Shown here one piece after another: positions 1 to 5,706 of a DNA stretch of 12,777 nt. Origin of the DNA: an uncultured Mycoplasmatota bacterium (GTDB taxonomy: Bacteria; Bacillota_I; Bacilli_A; RF39; UBA660). The position numbers and the translations under genes were made by a program. Under the pieces are notes generated by a model. It ran no database searches. It was not told where the DNA came from and saw only the letters and a list, made by a program, of their open reading frames with translations. Position 1 is the first letter of the stretch. Each line of letters opens with the position of its first letter. The stretch is taken from the NCBI GenBank assembly GCA_946497375.1, contig CAMMKE010000034.1:1-12777 (forward strand), given 5' to 3'.

Positions 1-34
1 AAATTTGATAGAGTAAAAAAAGAGAGATTTTGTC

Positions 35-74
35 GAAAAAGAAAAAAGTTTTAATTTTTTCTAATTAAAACTTT
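35..74 (-). terminator. Intrinsic terminator at the end of the pgk-GT-tpiA operon
   Basis: A perfect 12-bp inverted repeat (45-56 and 63-74, arm AAAGTTTTAATT) encloses a 6-nt loop. On the minus strand it is followed by TTTCTTTTTC, a good U-tract. The hairpin is formed by the last codons and TAA stop (51-53) of the 164-residue gene. The stem has only one G-C pair, so its strength is uncertain, but the position and U-tract fit rho-independent termination. Positions 1-34 beyond it show no recognisable gene or signal. Confidence 0.7.
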
Positions 75-545
75 GCCATATTCATCTCTTTCTAAAGTTG
101 GTAATGGTGCAGAAATAGTAAAACATTTATCTTCGCTTAAATCTTCAAACTTATATCCATCCTTATCTACAATTTCTTGTAGATAAGATTTGCGATAGAA
201 AATATACTTATCTTCTTCTTGCAAGAAGCATAAAATAAGGTCTCTACTATTTTTTAAAAATTGCAGATAATTATCTATCTTTATTCTATTTAAGTTTAGG
301 GATTCTAGTTGATTAAAAAGTTTTTTATTAAATTCATAACCGGGAATATTCTTTCCATAGTCAATTGTTATTCCTATATCTGTAAATAAATGATTGTTAG
401 CACTATTTTCTATATCAGGTGTAATTACTTCTACATATAATTCAGTAGCTCCCTTTTTTAGAAATTCTTCAACTTTTTCTATTTCTTCACTTACCTCTTT
501 TATTGCTTCTTCCCTTATCTTTATTAATTCTTCTAAATTTGGCAT
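51..545 (-). CDS. Hypothetical protein, 164 aa, last gene of the glycolytic operon
   Basis: I do not recognise this protein. The first ~32 residues are rich in Glu, Lys, Ile and Leu with heptad-like spacing and probably form an amphipathic helix or short coiled coil. The rest looks like a mixed alpha/beta soluble domain with many aromatic and charged residues. There is no signal peptide, membrane segment or obvious catalytic motif, and only two cysteines (in the LCFL and KCF segments). The ATG at 545 is well supported by an upstream AAGGAAGTGAT Shine-Dalgarno-like sequence about 5 nt away. The gene starts 20 bp after the tpiA stop, so it is almost certainly cotranscribed with pgk, the glycosyltransferase and tpiA. 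Its TAA lies inside the terminator hairpin. That the frame is a real gene is fairly sure from its RBS, spacing and strand; its function is unknown. Confidence 0.78.
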   Translation of the reverse strand: MPNLEELIKIREEAIKEVSEEIEKVEEFLKKGATELYVEVITPDIENSANNHLFTDIGITIDYGKNIPGYEFNKKLFNQLESLNLNRIKIDNYLQFLKNSRDLILCFLQEEDKYIFYRKSYLQEIVDKDGYKFEDLSEDKCFTISAPLPTLERDEYGKVLIRKN

Positions 546-565
546 AATATCACTTCCTTAGCTTA

Positions 566-1255
566 CTATTGTAACTTATCAAGAAACTCTTGTAAAGAAG
601 AAAGTTTTAAAGATATTCCTCCTAATAGAAAGCCATCTATATCTTTAACTTGTTTTAATTCTTCAATATTATTTTCATTAGCACTACCACCGTATAACAC
701 TTTCTTATGATATGTTTCTTTTAACATAGTAGTTACTTTTTCAATATCTAGATTTGTGGGAACAATACCTGTACCTATTGCAAATATAGGTTCATAGGCA
801 ATGATAAAGTCTTTAGATTTATCTATATCACTTAATAGATAATCCATGTCTTTTTTTATTTTATCAACATAAGTACCTTTTTCATGTTCTTCTAGAGTAT
901 CTCCTATACAGATAATGGGTATTAAGTCATTAGAAAAAGCTTGTTCTAACTTTTGCTTACTTATCTCAAGATCTTCATTCATCTTAGTTGTTCTTTCACT
1001 ATGATTAATTAAAGTGTATGTAGCACCCAATGATTTAATGGCTTTTGCAGTAACTTCTCCTGTATATGCCCCCATTGTTTTACTACTTACATCTTCTGAA
1101 GCATATGTTATGTTATCTGGTATTAATGGTAAGTAACAGACACTTGGTATTAAAATCATTTCATGATTATAGGTATTTAAGTTTTTATAATCTTCTAAGT
1201 ACTTTAGTATCTCATCTTTCGTAAAATTACTCTTGTGATTTAAGGCTACTATCAT
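566..1255 (-). CDS. tpiA: Triosephosphate isomerase, short divergent form
   Basis: This enzyme interconverts dihydroxyacetone phosphate and glyceraldehyde 3-phosphate in cytosolic glycolysis. From the ATG at 1255 it has 229 residues, against about 250 for typical bacterial TPI. The TIM-barrel catalytic set is present: Asn6 and Lys8 (in N-H-K), His85 in INHSER, Glu155 in AYEP, the flexible loop FAIGTG after it, the phosphate-binding YGGS (188-191), and LGG near 211-213. Several usually invariant neighbours differ: NWKMN reads NHKSN, HSERR reads HSERT, and the Trp of EPxWAIGTG is Phe. An in-frame ATG at 1267 would add four residues, but the AAGG there abuts the codon. The ATG at 1255 has GGAAAG 4 nt upstream and matches the family N-terminus. 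The gene begins inside the glycosyltransferase frame (29-bp overlap, different frame), suggesting translational coupling, and ends with TAG. The family assignment is firm; full activity is inferred from the retained catalytic residues. Confidence 0.93.
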   Translation of the reverse strand: MIVALNHKSNFTKDEILKYLEDYKNLNTYNHEMILIPSVCYLPLIPDNITYASEDVSSKTMGAYTGEVTAKAIKSLGATYTLINHSERTTKMNEDLEISKQKLEQAFSNDLIPIICIGDTLEEHEKGTYVDKIKKDMDYLLSDIDKSKDFIIAYEPIFAIGTGIVPTNLDIEKVTTMLKETYHKKVLYGGSANENNIEELKQVKDIDGFLLGGISLKLSSLQEFLDKLQ

Positions 1256-2504
1256 TTTTCTTTCCATCCTTCCATTTATTTTTTATTTTTTCCACAATTC
1301 TTGTGGATAAAGCCTGTTTCTTATTATGCTTTGTTATCGCTACTTTATAAACTTCTAAGACAGAGTCAGCAAAGCTTGATAAAGAATATTTCTTAACAGA
1401 TCCTTCGGCTTTATCTGTTAAATTATCAAGTTCTAATTTATTAGTAGATAACTCTTCTACTATTTCTAAGCATTCTTTTTCATCTTTAAAGATACGGCCA
1501 TTAAAGTTATCTACAACTGCACTCTTAAAGGCATCATCATCAATACAGATTACTGGTAAGGATGCTGCTAAGGCTTCTATTACTGTTAACCCCTGTGTTT
1601 CTGTAGTAGATGCTGTTATAAAAGCATTAGAGACATGATAATAGTTTGGCATATCAATCCAAGCAACTTTACCTGTAAACTTTATTCTATCTTCAAGGCC
1701 TCTTTCTTTAACTTCTTTTTTATAATTCTCTTCATCTGGACCATAGCCTACTACTAATAGTTTGACATTCTTATTTTTAGTCTTTTCTATAATATCAAAA
1801 AGAAAAGTAACATTTTTCTCTTGAGCAAGTCTTCCTACAAATAACATGACAAAGTCTTTTCTTTTATATCCTAAATAACGTCTTAAGCGAGTTACTTTTA
1901 GTTTGTCACTATTTTCTTTATAAAACCTTGAAGCATCTAATCCTGTAGGTACTATATATATATCTTTGTCATAATGATATTCATCTCTAAACAAGTGGTA
2001 TGTCTTTACAGTTGGAACGATAAAAGCATCTGCTGTATTATCACAATAGAACTTACTTATGTACTCTATGGCTTTTTTACATCCCATATCAAAGAATTTA
2101 ATATTTCTTGAAACATACCAAGTATAATCTTTATACATTGTATGATAAGTGTGTACTAACGGTATATTATATTGTTTAGCGAATAGTCTTGCAAATATTC
2201 CCATACTAAGTTCAGTGTGAGAATGAATTAAATTTAAGTTCCAAGATTTAATTAGATTAATTACTTTTAAAGGATAAATACTAGACATTCTATAATCATA
2301 AATTCCTAAAGGAATACCGGGAATTTTTAGTATTCTTTCTTTTTCATTATAGTCATAGGTCTTACTATCCTGTCCTACTGTAACTATGTAGACTGTATGT
2401 CCTTTCTGTTCAAGAGCTTTTTTTAGTGTTTCAACACTAGTTACTACTCCATTAACAGAAGGTACATAAGCATCTGTAAATAGACCTATATGCATTCCAG
2501 TCAT
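1227..2504 (-). CDS. GT4-family glycosyltransferase, probable 1,2-diacylglycerol glucosyltransferase
   Basis: This is a 425-residue GT-B fold enzyme. The N-terminal Rossmann domain opens with HIGLFTDAYVPSVNGVV (5-21) and contains HSHTELSMG (94-102) and HTYHTMY (118-124). The C-terminal domain has FVGRLAQEKN (Arg225, Lys230, sugar-nucleotide phosphate binding), VVGYGP (251-256), and the retaining-GT4 E-x7-E pair at Glu302 and Glu310. From established families this pattern is closest to the diacylglycerol 3-glucosyltransferases of Acholeplasma and streptococci/enterococci (alMGS/LafA type), which use UDP-glucose to make membrane glycolipid anchors at the cytosolic leaflet. The exact acceptor and sugar are inference. 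There is no transmembrane segment; the ~35 C-terminal residues are strongly basic with Lys/Trp-rich helix character and could aid membrane binding. The ATG at 2504 is preceded by AAGGAGG at 7 nt; a second ATG at 2495 is less well placed. The gene sits 24 bp after pgk and overlaps tpiA. Confidence 0.88.
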   Translation of the reverse strand: MTGMHIGLFTDAYVPSVNGVVTSVETLKKALEQKGHTVYIVTVGQDSKTYDYNEKERILKIPGIPLGIYDYRMSSIYPLKVINLIKSWNLNLIHSHTELSMGIFARLFAKQYNIPLVHTYHTMYKDYTWYVSRNIKFFDMGCKKAIEYISKFYCDNTADAFIVPTVKTYHLFRDEYHYDKDIYIVPTGLDASRFYKENSDKLKVTRLRRYLGYKRKDFVMLFVGRLAQEKNVTFLFDIIEKTKNKNVKLLVVGYGPDEENYKKEVKERGLEDRIKFTGKVAWIDMPNYYHVSNAFITASTTETQGLTVIEALAASLPVICIDDDAFKSAVVDNFNGRIFKDEKECLEIVEELSTNKLELDNLTDKAEGSVKKYSLSSFADSVLEVYKVAITKHNKKQALSTRIVEKIKNKWKDGKKNDSSLKSQE

Positions 2505-2528
2505 AAATCTCCCTCCTTTAGTAATAGT

Positions 2529-3707
2529 TTATTTTTCAGGAATATTTTTTAGCCCTGGCAATTCTTTTCCTTCTAAATATTCTAAGGTAGCACCTCCACC
2601 TGTTGAGATATGATATAGTTTATCTTTTACGTTACAAGATGAAGCGGCTGCGACTATATCTCCTCCACCAAGTACTGTTTTAGCATTAATTTCTGTTAGA
2701 TATGTTAATACATCATTTGTTCCTTTGACATAGTTTTTAAATTCATATACACCTAGTGGTCCATTCCACATAACTGTTTTAGCATTACTTAAGTTATTTT
2801 TAAAGATATTAACAGTATTAGGACCAATATCTAAGCCCATTTCACTATCAGTTAGTTCTGTTATATCTTTAACAGTTCCTTCAGTATCTTCATATTTATC
2901 ATTACAAACTACATCTACTGGTAATATTATTTTATCTTCATTTTCTTTTAATATTTTTTTACAGAAGTCAAGGGACTCTTCATCTAAAAGTGAATTACCA
3001 ATATTATAACCTTCTGCTTTTAAGAAAGTAAAAGCCATACCTCCTCCAATTAGAATCTTATCACATTTAGGAAGTAAGTTTTCAATTAGTCCTATCTTAT
3101 CACTTACTTTAGCACCTCCTAATATTATCATAAATGGTCTATCAGGATTAAAAAGATAAGATAAAGCATTTAATTCTTTTTCGACAAGTAATCCTACACA
3201 ACTAGGTAAGTAAGTACTTATACCTACATTTGAAGCATGAGCACGATGTAGAGTACCAAAGGCATCGTTAATAAAGATATCTCCTAAACTTGCCCAGTAT
3301 TTTGCAAGTTCCATATCACAACCGCTTTCTTTTTTACCATCTAAATCTTCATAACGAGTATTTTGCATTAGAACGATATCTCCATCTTTCATATTAGAAG
3401 TTGCTTGTTCTAACTCTTCTCCTCTTGTAGAATTTACAAAAGTTACATTTTTATCTAATAGTTCACTAAGTCTTGTTGCAACAACACTAAGGTCATTCTT
3501 AGTTTTATCTTCTTCTGTTTTTACACGTCCTAAGTGAGACATTAAGATTATTTTAGCATTATGTTCTAGGCAATATTTAATAGTAGGTAAACTCTTTACT
3601 ATTCTTGTGTCATCTTTAATAACTCCTTCTTTAATAGGTACATTAAAATCACATCTAATTATTACTTTTTTATTATCAATATTTAAATCTTTAACAGTTT
3701 TTTTCAT
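2529..3707 (-). CDS. pgk: Phosphoglycerate kinase
   Basis: This enzyme catalyses reversible phosphate transfer between 1,3-bisphosphoglycerate and ADP, the first ATP-yielding step of glycolysis, in the cytosol as a monomer. At 392 residues it is full length. Visible landmarks, in order, are the substrate-binding DFNVP (20-24), Arg36, SHLGR (57-61), the NDAFGTLHRAHAS segment, GGAKVSDK in the hinge and nucleotide domain, WNGPLGVYE (314-322, with the ribose-contacting Glu322), and the nucleotide-binding STGGGAT loop (368-374). Nothing is missing. The ATG at 3707 has a perfect AGGAGG (3717-3722) 9 nt upstream and a sigma-A-type promoter just before it, so pgk heads a pgk-GT-tpiA-hypothetical operon. 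The gap gene lies upstream but is separated by a terminator, so the two are probably transcribed independently although adjacent. The stop is TAA. Confidence 0.98.
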   Translation of the reverse strand: MKKTVKDLNIDNKKVIIRCDFNVPIKEGVIKDDTRIVKSLPTIKYCLEHNAKIILMSHLGRVKTEEDKTKNDLSVVATRLSELLDKNVTFVNSTRGEELEQATSNMKDGDIVLMQNTRYEDLDGKKESGCDMELAKYWASLGDIFINDAFGTLHRAHASNVGISTYLPSCVGLLVEKELNALSYLFNPDRPFMIILGGAKVSDKIGLIENLLPKCDKILIGGGMAFTFLKAEGYNIGNSLLDEESLDFCKKILKENEDKIILPVDVVCNDKYEDTEGTVKDITELTDSEMGLDIGPNTVNIFKNNLSNAKTVMWNGPLGVYEFKNYVKGTNDVLTYLTEINAKTVLGGGDIVAAASSCNVKDKLYHISTGGGATLEYLEGKELPGLKNIPEK

Positions 3708-3728
3708 ATATATAATCCTCCTAATAAT

Positions 3729-3757
3729 ATTGTAGTCTTTTTCTTATATTTTTTCAA
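3729..3757 (-). promoter_or_regulatory. Sigma-A-type promoter of the pgk operon
   Basis: On the minus strand, TTGAAA (3752-3757) and TACAAT (3729-3734) are separated by exactly 17 bp of A-rich DNA. Both hexamers differ from consensus at only one position. The predicted start point is near 3722, at the first base of the AGGAGG ribosome binding site (3717-3722), giving a leader of only about 15 nt. The promoter lies between the gap terminator and pgk, where one would be needed. Confidence 0.8.
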
Positions 3758-3787
3758 TGCTTCTTACATTTATAACAGTATTGTAAT

Positions 3788-3815
3788 GTCAAAAGAAAAA
3801 GAGCTTCAAGCTCTT
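3788..3815 (-). terminator. Intrinsic terminator after gap
   Basis: The minus strand reads AAGAGCT-TGA-AGCTCTT (3799-3815), a 7-bp stem with a tight 3-nt loop (or 6 bp with a 5-nt loop), followed directly by TTTCTTTTG. The gap TAA (3814-3816) overlaps the first bases of the stem. It isolates the nucleotidase-gap transcript from the pgk promoter that follows. Confidence 0.85.
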
Positions 3816-4818
3816 ATAGATTGGCAACGTATTTTGCTACTCTTACATACTGTGCAGTATAACTCATTTCATTATCATACCATGCTACTACTTTAACTAG
3901 TTGTTCTCCATCTACTTCACTAATTGATGTTAATAGACTATCAACTAAACTACCATAGTGCATTCCTATTGTATCACTTGATACGATTGGGTCAGTTGTA
4001 TATCCTAGAGTTTCATTAGTATTGTTTTTAAGAGTTTCATTGATTTCTTCAACTGTAGTATTTTTATTAAGTTTTAATACTAAATCAACAACTGAACCTG
4101 TAGTTACAGGAACTCTCATGGCTGCTCCTTCCATCTTTCCTTCAAGGTTAGGTAATACTTTTCCGATAGCAGAAGCTGCACCAGTTGATGCTGGAACGAT
4201 ATTAGCAGCACTTGCTCTACCACGACGTGCTTTTATTCCTTTTTTATGAGCAACATCTAATGTAGCTTGGTCATTTGTATAAGCATGAACTGTTGTCATA
4301 TATCCTTGTTTAATACCAAAGTTATCATCTAATACTTTTAGAACAGGTGCTAGACAGTTAGTAGTACAACTAGCAGCAGAGATAATCTTCTCACTTCCAT
4401 CTAATATATCATGGTTAACATTATAGACGATAGTTTTAACATCTCCTTTAGCAGGTGCAGATATAATAACTTTTTTAGCACCAGCATTGATATGAGCCAT
4501 AGCTTTCTCTTCACTTGTAAACTTACCAGTACATTCTAAAACGATATCAATATCTAAATCTTTCCATGGTAAGAGATTAGGGTCTGTTTCAGCATAGACT
4601 TTAATCTTCTTATCTCCTACTACGATATTATCTCCTTCAAAAGATATTTCATCAGCTCTATATCTTCTATGTGATGTATCATATTTAAGTAAATAAGCAA
4701 GTTGTTCTGCATCTGTTAAATCATTAATAGCCACTACTTCCATTTCTGGATCATTATCTAATAATCTAAATGCTAATCTTCCTATTCTTCCGAACCCATT
4801 AATTGCAACTTTTTTCAT
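3814..4818 (-). CDS. gap: Glyceraldehyde-3-phosphate dehydrogenase (type I)
   Basis: This enzyme oxidises and phosphorylates glyceraldehyde 3-phosphate to 1,3-bisphosphoglycerate as a cytosolic homotetramer. It has 334 residues, the usual length. The Rossmann motif NGFGRIGR (7-14) opens the NAD domain. Asp33 in INDLTD is the adenosine-ribose ligand typical of NAD-preferring glycolytic GapA. The active site is ASCTTN, with Cys151 as nucleophile and His178 in TVHAY as base. The C-terminal region carries the expected VPASTGAA phosphate-binding segment, MRVPV and the WYDNEMSYT motif. The ATG at 4818 overlaps by one base the TAA of the upstream small gene (TAATG), and its AGGAGG lies inside that gene's last codons, so translation is probably coupled. 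The next genes downstream, behind a separate promoter, are pgk and tpiA, the adjoining glycolytic steps. The stop lies in the terminator stem. NAD preference is inferred, not proven. Confidence 0.98.
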   Translation of the reverse strand: MKKVAINGFGRIGRLAFRLLDNDPEMEVVAINDLTDAEQLAYLLKYDTSHRRYRADEISFEGDNIVVGDKKIKVYAETDPNLLPWKDLDIDIVLECTGKFTSEEKAMAHINAGAKKVIISAPAKGDVKTIVYNVNHDILDGSEKIISAASCTTNCLAPVLKVLDDNFGIKQGYMTTVHAYTNDQATLDVAHKKGIKARRGRASAANIVPASTGAASAIGKVLPNLEGKMEGAAMRVPVTTGSVVDLVLKLNKNTTVEEINETLKNNTNETLGYTTDPIVSSDTIGMHYGSLVDSLLTSISEVDGEQLVKVVAWYDNEMSYTAQYVRVAKYVANL

Positions 4819-5009
4819 TATTCTTCCTCCTCTTCTTCAGATGGTGATATAAACATACCATCTTCTTTTTCCACAGCTTTTACAGGCGAGTCTTTTTCAA
4901 CTCCATTATTATAGGCCAAAACCATAACAGCGATAAGGACAACGACAAATATTCCTATAAATATTAGCATTGTACTCATACCAAAGCCTCTATTATTTAT
5001 TTTACCCAT
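4818..5009 (-). CDS. Small single-pass membrane protein with acidic tail, 63 aa
   Basis: I do not recognise this protein. A short positively charged N-terminus (Lys3, Arg7) precedes one strongly hydrophobic segment at about 13-32 ([20 protein letters not shown]). A ~30-residue hydrophilic tail follows and ends in six consecutive Glu. By the positive-inside rule the N-terminus is cytoplasmic and the acidic tail outside; there is no cleavage motif or lipobox, so an anchored protein is likelier than a secreted one. The ATG at 5009 has a good AGAGGTGAT ribosome binding site about 4 nt upstream. It starts 14 bp after the nucleotidase stop and overlaps gap by one base, so it is embedded in that operon. 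The position, RBS and clear membrane segment argue that this short gene is real. A direct role in glycolysis is not indicated by sequence. Confidence 0.78.
   Translation of the reverse strand: MGKINNRGFGMSTMLIFIGIFVVVLIAVMVLAYNNGVEKDSPVKAVEKEDGMFISPSEEEEEE
4826..4831 (-). promoter_or_regulatory. Ribosome binding site of gap inside the upstream poly-Glu codons
   Basis: The Glu run at the end of the small membrane protein is written GAAGAAGAGGAGGAAGAA, which contains a perfect AGGAGG 7 nt before the gap ATG (4816-4818). The same bases therefore encode an acidic tail and recruit ribosomes to gap. Confidence 0.85.
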
Positions 5010-5023
5010 TTTATCACCTCTTA

Positions 5024-5626
5024 TTAAATTATTTCCACAGCAGCGAATTTATTGATGATTTCTTGATATATTTGATACCAAGAATATACTCTAATAACGT
5101 TTTTACCTGTACAGCCCTGATTATATGGAGCATCAAATACCATAACAGGAATAATTTTAGAGATATCATCAACATTACTAGCTTTATCTTCTATCATTAA
5201 ATCAAGGCCAATGCTTAAACATTTTTCTCTTTTATTACTTGTATTAATTACTATCTCATCATATTCAATATTATATTTATCAAGCCAAGCTTTAACATAG
5301 TAATCTATCATGCCACTATATTGATGAGTTAAGTACTGATTATCTCGTGCTGATAATATTATGATTTTATGTCCATCTTTTCGTAGTTTATGAATAACTT
5401 CACTGGCATAGGGTCTTACAGGAATAGCGATTAATAAATCAAAGATGTATTGTCTCCAAAACTCTATGTTTTCTTCACTTGTTAAGTGAAACTGTTCTTC
5501 CATATAATAACCTTTAGGATTAAATCCTCTATTGATATTTTGTTCTAAACAAAACTTAGAGCCACAGGCAAAATGCCACTCTGCTACATCATTTAATACG
5601 CCATCTAAATCAACACCTATACGCAT
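5024..5626 (-). CDS. HAD-superfamily 5'(3')-deoxyribonucleotidase-like protein (NT5C/YqfW type)
   Basis: From the ATG at 5626 this is a 200-residue cytosolic protein of the HAD phosphohydrolase superfamily. Motif I is DLDGVL with the nucleophile and acid/base pair Asp6 and Asp8. Motif II is the Ser of ILSARD (Ser92). A Lys around 132 may serve motif III, and IEDKASNVDD (145-154) supplies the acidic metal-binding residues of motif IV. The closing segments FDAPYNQG and RVYSWYQIY resemble the 5' nucleotidase, deoxy, cytosolic type C family (B. subtilis YqfW-like), which would dephosphorylate nucleotides; the substrate is not readable from sequence. An in-frame TTG at 5635 would add three residues but abuts AAGGGA with no spacing, whereas the ATG at 5626 sits 9 nt from it. 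It heads an operon with the 63-aa membrane protein and gap, behind its own promoter and after the rpoC terminator. The family is fairly sure, the activity less so. Confidence 0.82.
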   Translation of the reverse strand: MRIGVDLDGVLNDVAEWHFACGSKFCLEQNINRGFNPKGYYMEEQFHLTSEENIEFWRQYIFDLLIAIPVRPYASEVIHKLRKDGHKIIILSARDNQYLTHQYSGMIDYYVKAWLDKYNIEYDEIVINTSNKREKCLSIGLDLMIEDKASNVDDISKIIPVMVFDAPYNQGCTGKNVIRVYSWYQIYQEIINKFAAVEII

Positions 5627-5635
5627 TTTAACCAA

Positions 5636-5642
5636 TCCCTTC
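5636..5642 (-). promoter_or_regulatory. Ribosome binding site that fixes the nucleotidase start
   Basis: GAAGGGA on the minus strand is 9 nt from the ATG at 5626 but immediately adjacent to the upstream TTG (5633-5635). The spacing supports the ATG and a protein beginning MRIGVDLDG, the normal family N-terminus. Confidence 0.7.
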
Positions 5643-5649
5643 TTTTATT

Positions 5650-5658
5650 ATTGTAACA
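5650..5658 (-). promoter_or_regulatory. Extended -10 promoter of the nucleotidase-gap operon
   Basis: The minus strand reads TGTTACAAT, an extended -10 element (TGn followed by TACAAT, 5650-5655). No good -35 hexamer is found 17 bp upstream, where the sequence is TTCCTT next to the rpoC terminator U-tract. The predicted start is near 5643, giving a leader of about 17 nt that begins at the ribosome binding site. The site lies in the only intergenic gap between the rpoC terminator and this operon. Confidence 0.6.
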
Positions 5659-5666
5659 AATGTAAC

Positions 5667-5706
5667 AAAAAAAAGGAATAGTGTTTATAAAATTTGACAC
5701 TATTCC
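5667..5706 (-). terminator. Intrinsic terminator of the rpoBC operon
   Basis: The minus strand carries GGAATAGTGT (5697-5706), a 12-nt loop, and the exact complement ACACTATTCC (5675-5684), followed by eight Ts (5667-5674). This is a 10-bp stem plus U8, a textbook rho-independent terminator. The rpoC stop TAG (5700-5702) and the last full codon lie within the 5' arm. Confidence 0.92.

Noticed and set aside
3766..3789. A possible dyad upstream of the pgk promoter (ACATT ... AATGT)
   Set aside because: Only five base pairs match at the ends and the interior does not pair, so it is not a convincing operator.
3787..3792. A TTGACA on the minus strand after the gap terminator as a second pgk -35 box
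   Set aside because: The nearest TATAAA-like hexamer is only 12 bp away, too close for a working promoter; the TTGAAA/TACAAT pair downstream is far better.
4022..4249. A 75-codon plus-strand open frame opposite gap
   Set aside because: It is a shadow of conserved gap codons with no recognisable domain or promoter.
4970..5200. A 76-codon plus-strand open frame across the small membrane protein and nucleotidase
   Set aside because: It spans the boundary of two better-supported minus-strand genes and looks hydrophobic only because of AT-rich composition.
5648..5669. Tandem TGTAACAAA-like repeat near the nucleotidase promoter
   Set aside because: There are only two short copies about 10 bp apart in AT-rich DNA; one is explained by the extended -10 element, and there is no further evidence for an operator.
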